Part shown: positions 55,601 to 64,000 of the stretch, one piece after another
How the letters are laid out: every line of letters starts with the position of its first letter
Position numbering within the stretch: the first letter of the stretch is position 1
NCBI GenBank assembly: GCA_964036665.1
Contig: OZ038533.1
Coordinates: 4,016,001 to 4,080,000, forward strand
Origin: Gordius sp. MW1
Taxonomy: Eukaryota; Nematomorpha; Gordioida; Gordea; Gordiidae
Direction of reading: 5' to 3'
Length of the DNA: 64,000 nt
The notes under the pieces: model-generated
Databases searched by the model: none
What the model saw: the letters and a program-made list of their open reading frames with translations, nothing else
What the model was told of the DNA's origin: nothing
Program-made: the position numbers and the translations under genes

Positions 55601-58600
55601 TTAAATTTGAGCATTATTTTTATTATGCAGATGAATCCTTGCATTAATGCAGACGTTATAATAGATGAGAAATTATTATTATTAATATAACACTTTGTTG
55701 ATTGAAATTTGTTGTGTATGCAAATTGTTTGCAAATTAATTTGTAAGGAAATTTGATTGTGATCCGGAATCTTCTTGCATTATTTATCCCAATCAAAACT
55801 GCAGGAATCAATACTTGTATGGCATCTTTATGGCTGAATTTTTTGTAATTCTTAAGAATCACATTGGTGCAAATTCGTTGTGTCTTTTGTTATATATCTT
55901 GCAAAATCCTGCTGCCTTGCGTTGTAACAGCGCTAAATTTGTTTTAAACAATTTAATTTAGACCAAGAGTATGCTGTTTGAAAAGGTCTCTTTTTTCCTC
56001 GAAAGGTGAGCCCTGTAATTCTTTGCATCTAAGATTAAATGGGATCGATTGCATATCAAACATATGGGATTAGAAACAGCTAGGTTGTTAGATGATTTGA
56101 GATAGTTATTTTCGATCAAAACATCTATGTTCTATTTTATGAGTATTTTCCAAAATATGACATTGGTGAGCAAGTAAATCTGTTATATTTTGAAGAGATG
56201 TGATCTCATCCCTTTTTAGTTAAGCTCCCAAGCTAATGCTATGAAGGGCGCGCCTTGGACTCTGCTAGAGTGATATTATGGTGCGCTAATCTCCGTTTCT
56301 TTTAGTGACTTTTAGACCGCACCCTGGTGCAAACCGACTTGTAGTATATTATTTTTTCATAGAGACTCGGATGTACCACTTGATATATGCCTACGGTGTG
56401 TTATCTAGTTGTTATTGTCATGGGCGTACCCAGGTTTTGAATTGGGGGGGGGCAGAAATTTTTCCCCTGAGAGCAAAAAAAAGGTCTCGACATCCAAAAA
56501 ATTTCCTGAGAGCAAAAAAAAAGGTCTCCATTATCCAAAAATTTTCCTGAGAGCAAAAAAAAAGCAACTGCCCTAAATTAGGCAGTGTGGGCAGCCAGAC
56601 CCCCTGCCCCCCTGGCATTTTTTTAATTTGTTAGGGTTTTTGTATTGAAAATTTTTTTTTAATTAAGGGGGGGGCAGCCGCCCCCCTCCCTGCGTACGCC
56701 CATGGTTATTGTCAACAACACGCCGTAAGATGTGCAGTTATGTACAATAATCTACTAAGCTTTCTGGAACAATACCACACATTAAAGATTTTATTTGATC
56801 TATTACATAATGAGAATATTATAATTGAAACCAATAAAAGTATACTTAATTATGGAGTTTATTTACCTTCCGTTTTATTTTTAACTGTAAAATTTTAGCC
56901 GTCATTAAATATTTTCTCGCATTTAATTAATAATAAAATCTTCTTTATCAAGTTTTTGGTGGTTGTCGGGTTTGTATTGATGAGTTTCTTCCATCTTGAC
57001 CGGGTAAGTGCCATGTCTTCAGTAATTTTAATTGTTTTCATAACTTTTTAGACCTGGCTTTTCCACGTGACACCAGGTCGTTTTCTTCCACTCTTCCCTG
57101 GTACTTCCATGTCCAGTACTATTCTCTCCCTTCTTGCCCATACCACCTTTGCGATTTTCGTTAATCATGTCCGCCTTTGGTTAAATACCCATTATTGTCA
57201 TGTGAAAGTCATTCGTCATATGGTCGAGCTTAGTATACCCCACGATCCACCGTACCATTCTCACCTCTTTTATGCTAAACATTTGTTTGACGACCAAACA
57301 TTTGTTTGACGACCAAACATTTGTTTGACGAAACAATGTCCCAACGTAATCGGCCATCATAGAGTTATTCCAGAATATACCGATCCTCTATTTTGATGTA
57401 TCCTCATGAAAGCGTTCCCCCTATTCGTCACTCACTGCCCCAAAATTGGATGGGATAAAATTAAGGTGGGGGGAATGTAGGTAATGAATTTTTTAATCAC
57501 ATTTGGCATTCCATTTCATGGTATGCCTTCAGTAACGTCGTTTTTCTTAAATGATATTTGTGAGATTGGAAATTTCCCAGCAATTTTTGACATACCCATT
57601 TAAATGAGTTCTAAGCTTCAGTTTTATCTTAATTCATTAAGCTATCAAAATTTGAACCCTTAAATAGCATCGTGATTTGCGGTCCAATAAAGATCCCTTC
57701 CTTGATCTTAGCGCAATTTAACTTTGGGAATTTTACTTTAAAATGTTGAAATGCTGGTGAATTATTCCGGCCCATTACCTTACACATGTTTTTTATTAAC
57801 CCCATTTGATGTGTATGGCTAATTAAAGGTCACGAATAAGTTATTAGGCATGCAAGGTGGTTTTACAAAATATTGCTACTTTTTATGCAATTGGGACAGC
57901 AGAGATACTAAATCTCACTATGCACGCGTTGATTGGGGTAAACCCATTTTATTCCAGGATGTGACAGCGTGATTGCCAAACCATTGGTCAATAGGGAAAA
58001 AATCATTTTAACACCCTTACGCATTAAATTGAGGTTAGTAAAAACCTGCTTTAGGCAATGGGTCCGAATAATTCACCTGCTTTTCTATGCTTAAAAGTAA
58101 AATTCCGAAGTTAAGTTGCGCGAAGATCAAGGAAGGGATCTTTATTGGATCGCAAATCACGGTGCTATTTAAAGATTCAAATTTTGATAGCTTAATGAAT
58201 TTAGATGAAGCAGAGGCTTGGAACTCATTTAAATACGTATTTCAGAAATTGTTGGGAAATCACAAATCTTCCAACTATCAATTAGGGATAACGAGGTTCC
58301 TGAAAGCATACCAAAAAATCTAATGCCGAATGTTCTTTAAAATTTATTACCTACATTACCTCCTAGACTCTTTTGATGTTGATGGTATTACGTCCTTTTA
58401 CTCTCATCGTTGGTCTGATAAGACGCCCTAAGTAACAACTTTACCAAGTCATGTTGGTTATCAAGTTTATTTTTTTAGTAATTATATAAATCAAAAGCTG
58501 ATCCCAATATTCTACTGGACAATTAAGTAACTTCAAAGCTCTTATGTGTCCCTATGAACCATCCAATAATTGTCGAATATATAAAATGATTTTTTCCTAA

Positions 58601-61600
58601 CAATGTTTAAATTAAATATACCTCTGATGTGTTTATTGATAAGTAATCGTTTGTTGTTAAAACGGTCATTTAATAATTCCTAAGCAATTTTCGAGTTATC
58701 TGATGATATCTCTAAAAATTAGATTATCCTTGTAGCTGCACCTTTTTAGGGAAGTTTTAAATAATTAATAGATAACAATGGAAATCGTTAAATCCAACAT
58801 GATTTCCATACACGGATCAATGCCATTCGTTTAGTTATAGTGCGTTTTTATATTTTTTTTAGTCGTGAATGTAATTTTTACTTTACCATTTAATAAGTAC
58901 ACTTTAATATTAAAAAAAATTAATTTTTTTAACTTTGAAATAGCACATATATGTGTTGGGAACAAGTGTTATGAATAAATTGAAACTTACTCAGTCCTCA
59001 TAATTGTTGTCAAAGTGAGACAATTTTATTATTAAAAGTGAAGTTTCAAGGATGTCGATGGTGAGTGATTGTCGGTGTGTAAAGTTGATTAATGATGCCC
59101 TGTGCCTTTTATTTAACTTAAATAATTATTTTCAATCTCAATTTTTTGCTCATATAAGTTTTCATTCAATTTTTAAACTTGTTTTTGAAAGTCAACGTAC
59201 TTTGAATATGGCTCTTCAATGTCTTCAAAACTTAATTGAATATTAATTATGTCATTAGATGATTCTTCATAATCTAAAAATTTGGCAGGGCTTTTTACAA
59301 ACAGTGTCCTTTTGTTGTCATGCTGATCCGTTTATTAATTATTAATTAGGCTATAAAATGTGTAATAATTTCTATTAAATGATATATGTCAAAATTTGAA
59401 AACAAAAAGACTCCTTTTATTCAAATATCTTGCTAAATGTTTAGAATACATAGCGTCATCAAATGACAAAACTAGTATCTAACTAAAATTTTTAAACATC
59501 ATAAATGCATATGTCAAATATTTGGACTTATGAAATTAATTAGGAAAAAATGATGATAGTAATTATATGAACAAAGAATTGATATTTACAAGTTTTTGAT
59601 CATTTTTACCTTGGTAAACGATATTTTTTATGTATTTAATTTCGGGAATATTAGAGGGTCTAAAAAATGAATTATAATTAATATAATATTCGTCCTTATA
59701 AAGACATCTTCAGATAAATAAAAACAAAATAAATAGAAATAAAATATAAATTAAAAAGAATGTTTTATTGGGAGTGCTAGGTTTGTGTATAACCACGGGT
59801 AAAGTGGTAAAGATGTACCAAAAGCAGTAACAAGCCATCTATTACAAGAAAATCATACTTCCAATAGAGGTGGGCGCGGGCCTAATTTTTTATGCCCGCC
59901 CACTCACGGTGGTATTAAAAAAAATTTACGCCCACTCACGCTTACCACTAAAATTTTTTTGACCCGACCCGCCCGCTCACGAAAGGCAATATTTTGATTC
60001 ACGCACGTCACGCCCGAAAATTCATGGTGTTTTTAAATTTTTCAAAATTGGTAACCTATAATTATACACTTTTTTGAATTTATTCTATTTATTTCTATAA
60101 TTCCATAACAAAAAATAAATACAATTTATAAATCGAAATTTTTATTTAAAAAAAGAATAATATTCATGTTTTTTGAGTTTAATTGTTAATAAAGAAATAA
60201 TTATTATATATTAATATAATATTATAAATTCTACTCCTTCACTACTCATACATTACATTAAAGCATTTATTACAAATAATAAAAAGTAAAAACTTTCAAT
60301 GACATTTGTAAATACTAAAATTTATAATTTAATGCGAAGAATTACATTTTCATTGTAAAATAATATATATAATAATAAAATATGAAAGAAGATCACTATA
60401 TAGATATACATGTAAATAAGCTTGTTGATAAATTTGATTTGAATTTGAACATATAAATTTTAAAAGAAAAAGCTAGCTAAAGTAAAAATAGGTTCACTCG
60501 GATGTTGTTTATAAAATGCGAAAGATTTTTTGTTTTCAAAAACTAATCTTTTTTTAAAAAAATTAAATTAAATAATAAATATATTTTTTAGAATTATAAA
60601 TCTGCAAATTTATATTAATAAAAAACAATTTTAAAAATTAAAATTTCCGTGATTTATGGAAATTTGTGTTCACGCCCACTCACGCACGGGGAAAATTTTG
60701 GAAAGGCCGTCACGCCCAGTCACGCCTATAATTTAAAATTTCTTCACATTCACGCCGTGACCTAATTTCACGGCCCGCGCCCACCTCTACTTCCAATCCT
60801 AAACGTTAAATTTTTACCACAAAATCATACTTTGAAAGGAAGACGTGGGAGTCATTTATTAGAAAACTTAACCTACCCTAAATGAAGAGATGGGAAGGGT
60901 ACCTCTTAACCCTTGGTTACTCAGAGCACTCAGAATAGAACACCCTTTTTAATTTATTAATTGCTATGCAATTTGTGGGCGTTGTCCGTCCGTCCAACAT
61001 GTATCTTAATTGCTGGTTCGAATCCTGGAGAGGACAAATTTTTTTTTAATTAAATTATTCCGACACTTATGGTCCATTTTTAGGGGAAAAATATAAAAAA
61101 AGGAGAAGATGAAGTCTCAAAAAATAAAAATGCTGAAGATGGACCATAAGTGTCCGAAATATCGCGTTTCATTTCCCTCTACACACGTTATCAATCCACA
61201 TTCACCGTTTTTTTACAACAATATGTTAGATGATTCTTTGACCAGAACATCTATATCTAGTTTAAGAGTACTTTTCAAAATATGACACTCGTGGGCAAGG
61301 AAATCTGTTAAATTTATAAGAGATGGGATCTCATCCTTTTTGATTGAAGACTCCCAAGCCTTGTTGGTGATCAAATTCAATTTGTTAGTAATTATGTATA
61401 TTAAAAGCTCATCCCAACCCAATGTTCAACTGAACAATTTAACGCTTTTAGAGCTCTGGTGTGTTATAATGACCCATCTAATAATTATCGAATGTCTTGA
61501 AATGACTATTTTTTAACAGTATTCAAATTAAATATACCTTTGATATGTTTATTAATTTTACTTTTTGTTGAAGCTATCATTTAATAAATCCCACGCAATT

Positions 61601-64000
61601 TTATAATTATATGCTGTAGATATTTCTATGGACTGAATTATACTTGCCGCTTGACCTTTTAATGAAAGTTTAAATTATTAGGTTTTCTACATTTGAGATA
61701 TCACAATTATTGTGATTTGGAGAAACTTAGCCTCTCCTCATAATTTCCATCAAAGTCAGGCAATTCTATTCGTGGAATTTGTTGTTCTACGGATGTTGAT
61801 GATAATTGAGAGATAGTTAGTGTGTGAGAGTGCCCTTGATATTGTCTTATAGTAATTATTTTCAATCTCTTTTTGCTCATGAAAATTTTAACTTGTTCTT
61901 GTAAATCCACTTACTTTGAATACGTCTTTTTTATATCTTCAAGTCATAATTTTATATTGATTATGTCATCAGATGATTCTACTTAGTCCAAAAATCTTGC
62001 AAGGCTTTTTACAAATATTGTCTTTTTCTTTTCAAATTTTCCAGTTGTGCTGATCGGGCTTGGGGCTCGAAGGACCAAGGACAAATTACTATTATTATAA
62101 CTAAAATTATTTTTTAACGCCCTTTAATGCTCTTGTAAAGAAATCTCTTAAAAATATTTCATATATAAAATTTCCCCACTTTGATTGCACTTATGAGGAC
62201 TGGTCAAACAACCTCTTCATAACTCTTGTTCACAAAATTTAGCAATTTGGGAGGTGAAATAATAAATTATTGAAATTTTCTTTAAAAGGTGCAGCTCTAT
62301 TAGCTTATCCAATCCTTAGAAACATCCTCACGCAACTGTAAGGTTGCCAAGGAATTATTGAACGTTCCTATTAATAATAAAAGACTCATCATTAATAAAC
62401 ATATGAAAGCTATATTTTAAACATTGTTTGAAGGGAATCACTTCAAAATTATAGACAACTACTTGACGACAGATAGAAACACAACAGAACCTTGAAATCT
62501 CAGAATGTTGATTATAGCATTGTGATCACCTTTTGATGCATATAACGATCAACTAGTTGGACATAAGCACAAATGAGACGTGAGAGTTATTTATAAAAAA
62601 GAATGAGATCTCATCTTTTATTCAATTGACGCCTTTTCTAGCCCACCTATGTCAAATCTTGGAAAATTCACATAAAATTGAACGTGCAGATCTCTTATTA
62701 TTAAAACCTCAATTTAAAAACAAAATCAAGCTATATTATATCTATTAAGTTCAATTTGCAATCGACCACATTGCATCTTTAGATGTGAACATTTTTTGTG
62801 TTCAACTATTGAAGAAAGAGTAAAACTTGCCCAATAGCACGCTCTTTGTCAGAATTGTTAAATAAAAAATCAAAACTGTCAATAATGTAAGGCATCATGA
62901 GCGTAGCCAGAGGGGGGGGGGGCAGGGAGGGGCGACTGCCCCCCTCTAAATCCAAAATTTTTGGAAATTTATTAAAATTATGGCTAAGATTTTAAAAAAT
63001 GTTCATTTTGCTCCTCCCTAAATCATTATTATACCCATCTATATCCAATCCTGCCTACGCCCATGTAAGGCATACATAACACGCATCTCCTGAGTTTTTT
63101 TTATTGAAGAATTAGGATGTTTCGAAAATTAATCGCTAAAAGACTAATACGACTAGAGCTCTGCTAACTAAATTTTCTTCGGCCCGAGCCCGACGTCTCA
63201 ATTTTATAATAACCCCGAGTCTGGCCTGATTTTTATAATAAAAATTTTAATCAGATTTTAGATTTGACAATTATTTAATTATATGAATATTAAATAAATA
63301 TATTTGTTATTATATATAGTAAAATAAGGATAAGTTTTGTACCTAAAAATTCAATTTTACAGTAATAATCTAACTTTTTAAAAATAAGTTTATAAAAATA
63401 TTTACAAAAATATATAACTGATTGCAAAAATTTACAATTTTAATCAATAATTTTTTATAGACAGCTAATAGGGGATGGATTTTAAAAACCATATTATTTA
63501 TGCTGTGCGAACATGTTTTAAGTTTAACCTAGTTGGGTTGATCTAATAATTTTTGTAAAAGGTTAGTTTGCTTCTTAATTCGAGCTGGATTGAGTCGGGC
63601 TGCCCCATCACTCCAGGCTCAAGCCCGAGGCCATTTTATTAAATTTTCCCCTGCCCGGCTCAAAACTCTCTTGGGTCGGACTTGGACGGCCTATATTAAG
63701 CTCTAGATACGAAGTCGTACCATTTGCATTTTCATAAAAATGACTCGAAAATAATTAATATTCCGCAATTCTATAATAAATTTAGTGTGAACCCTAACAT
63801 AACCATGTTATCGTTCAGATAATTATACCCGAGAGGATTGGGTTATTTCGCGTTCAGCCTTGTCTAACCTAGTGGGCAGTATTGGTTTCTTCTCGGGTCA
63901 TTCATTGGTAGCTAAAGCGGGCACAGCCATGCCTAAACCCGAACCCGAAACTGGTAAAAAATCAAAGGGGGCCGCTAATAACGATCAGATTTACCCTTAT
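52632..64000 (+). CDS. MOGS: Mannosyl-oligosaccharide glucosidase (glucosidase I), 3' truncated by window
   Basis: MOGS removes the outermost glucose from Glc3Man9GlcNAc2 on nascent glycoproteins in the ER (GH63). Exons: 52632-52807, 52844-53204, 53498-53768, 54627-54899, 63819-64000 and beyond; all junctions keep frame, giving 421 codons in the window against about 837 aa in human. It is a type II membrane protein: a basic cytosolic tail, then a TM segment at about 36-56 (LFTLICALLYACYYFF). GH63 N-domain motifs follow: LFWGSYRPNLYFGLK, GIMWY, LRHWCEQ, RYGWLYHDGKKFGEH and a sequon NET. Exon 5 reads SRSALSNLVGSIGFFSGHSL, matching the ALSGLLGGIGYFYG region. The C-terminal catalytic barrel is outside the window. 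Start: the ATG at 52632. Intron 4 is 8919 bp and full of transposons. Confidence 0.93.
56080..56240 (-). repeat. Fragment related to the BEL/Pao gag region
   Basis: Parallels 61224-61350: GTTAGATGATT, AAAACATCTAT, AAAATATGACA and GATGTGATCTCATCCCTTTT. Too degraded to read as protein. Confidence 0.5.
56419..56704. mobile_element. MITE, CATGGGCGTACCCAGG family (long subtype)
   Basis: Ends CATGGGCGTACCCAGG and CCTGCGTACGCCCATG. Three internal units containing CTGAGAGCAAAAAAAAGG lie next to G/C runs. Confidence 0.85.
57280..57335. repeat. 19-bp tandem repeat, three units
   Basis: ACATTTGTTTGACGACCAA repeats head to tail with no spacers. Confidence 0.85.
57520..58312. repeat. About 260-bp inverted repeat with 276-bp spacer
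   Basis: Positions 57520-57778 are the reverse complement of 58055-58312 (about 85-90% by eye). Both contain ATCAAGGAAGGGATCTTTAT. The arms encode the same protein fragment in opposite directions. Confidence 0.85.
57851..58323 (+). pseudogene. Repeat-family protein fragment (uncharacterised, transposon-associated)
   Basis: MQGGFTKYCYFLCNWDSRDT is read from 57851. After frameshifts, the frame at 58087-58323 gives IFIGSQITVLFKDSNFDS, then AWNSFKYVFQKLLGNHKSS. I recognise the order GGFTK..C.LC.WDSR, DW, P.LNI.LG, GPQI, AW..F..V...FLGNH from very abundant predicted proteins of invertebrate genomes. I cannot give a superfamily name. Stops and frameshifts show it is dead. Confidence 0.6.
58430..59260 (-). 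pseudogene. Degraded BEL/Pao-like gag fragment
   Basis: Nucleotide similarity to 61213-61930 in the same orientation: TTGTTGGTTATCAAGTTTAT-like, AAAGCTGATCCCAATATT-like and GGATGTCGATGGTGAGTGAT-like stretches. The frame is broken throughout. The palindromic block at 58778-58920 is inserted in it. Confidence 0.5.
58778..58920 (+). repeat. ATGGAAATCGT palindromic block, copy 3
   Basis: ATGGAAATCGTTAAATCC and ATGATTTCCATACACGGATC, then TTTAGTTATAGTGCGTTTTT. This is the most complete direct match to the inverted copy at 15830-15990. Confidence 0.65.
59866..60788. mobile_element. hAT-like MITE, CGCCCACTCACG family
   Basis: Ends AGAGGTGGGCGCGGGCC and GGCCCGCGCCCACCTCT are perfect inverted repeats. 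ACTTCCAAT flanks both sides (8 or 9 bp depending on boundary). Subterminal words CGCCCACTCACG occur at both ends. The core is AT-rich and non-coding. Confidence 0.9.
60955..60995 (+). repeat. Terminal block of the ATTGCTATGCAAT family
   Basis: AATTGCTATGCAATTTGTGG followed by GTCCGTCCGTCC, the same order as the inverse at 7083-7150. Confidence 0.6.
61213..61910 (-). pseudogene. BEL/Pao retrotransposon gag fragment (DUF1759-like)
   Basis: Minus-strand frames read PRIELPDFDGNYEE (near 61740) and WDELLIYIITNKLN, then KAWESS and FLAHECHIL (61422-61213). This order is typical of BEL/Pao gag polyproteins (LPKFDG..., W..LL.Y.L..KL...T...WE, FL...C..L). The two frames are separated by stops and an indel. 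No protease, reverse transcriptase or LTR was found. Confidence 0.65.
61930..62895. other. Repeat-derived intron sequence
   Basis: Phrases such as GAGATCTCATCTTTTATTCA (about 62606) resemble the gag region at 61320, so this may be further BEL/Pao debris. No readable frame. Confidence 0.4.
62896..63065. mobile_element. MITE, GGGCGTAGCCAG family (short subtype)
   Basis: Ends CATGAGCGTAGCCAG and CTGCCTACGCCCATG, 170 bp, with adjacent G and C runs. Confidence 0.85.
63154..63705. mobile_element. hAT-like MITE, CGGGCTCGGG family
   Basis: Ends TAGAGCTCTGC and ATTAAGCTCTA, with CGGCCCGAGCCCGACG and TGGGTCGGACTTGGACGG subterminal blocks. The flanks share ATACGA (AATACGAC and GATACGAA), an imperfect 8-bp duplication. 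It lies just before MOGS exon 5. Confidence 0.7.

Larger units (their letters stand above)
54900..63818 (+). other. MOGS intron 4 (8919 bp), transposon-filled
   Basis: Inferred from the phase-1 join between the exon ending LNHEN and the exon starting NYTREDWV, with GTGAGT donor and TTCAG acceptor. Apart from the mobile elements listed separately, no coding sequence is supported. Confidence 0.85.

Noticed and set aside
57067..57309. 80-codon plus-strand open frame
   Set aside because: No recognised domain, inside MOGS intron 4, and it ends in the 19-bp tandem repeat.
57280..57335. Regular short repeats that could suggest a CRISPR array
   Set aside because: The 19-bp units are head to tail with no unique spacers, in an intron of a eukaryotic gene.

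Overview
The window is AT-rich nuclear DNA from an invertebrate animal. Four conserved animal genes are split by GT-AG introns, and everything between them is decayed transposons and tandem repeats. I cannot name the species or phylum from the sequence. No rRNA, tRNA, CRISPR or prokaryotic operon structure was seen.

Layout: (1) 1-9203 is a repeat-rich flank: a hAT-like terminus, a retroelement ORF fragment and several tandem arrays. (2) 9204-27469 (+) is an ATG16/ATG16L autophagy gene of 16 exons (618 codons predicted). It has an 8.3-kb transposon-filled intron, and one 216-bp WD40 exon lies in a tandemly duplicated segment. (3) 27763-29384 (-) is a complete TDP2-type tyrosyl-DNA phosphodiesterase gene of six exons, convergent with ATG16 and separated from it by 293 bp. 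(4) 29385-34894 is intergenic and contains a hAT-like element with an exact 8-bp target duplication. (5) 34895-39901 (-) is a two-pore-domain (K2P) potassium channel with a very long M2-M3 loop; its true 5' end is unresolved. (6) 39961-52631 is repeat-rich intergenic DNA with further hAT-like elements, one carrying a hAT dimerisation-domain remnant. (7) 52632 to beyond 64000 (+) is the 5' half of a mannosyl-oligosaccharide glucosidase (MOGS) gene. Its fourth intron is 8.9 kb and holds BEL/Pao gag fragments, an inverted-repeat transposon ORF and several small elements. The fifth exon runs off the window.

The four genes are unrelated housekeeping functions: autophagy conjugation, repair of topoisomerase-2 adducts, membrane potassium leak and ER N-glycan trimming. 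They do not form a functional cluster. The notable biology is structural: very short introns (34-44 bp) beside TE-inflated ones, an in-frame duplicated propeller exon, and several hAT-like MITE families that share one architecture but have different subterminal repeat words. All exon models were assembled by hand from reading-frame continuity, splice-site consensus and remembered family motifs; none is supported by transcript data.
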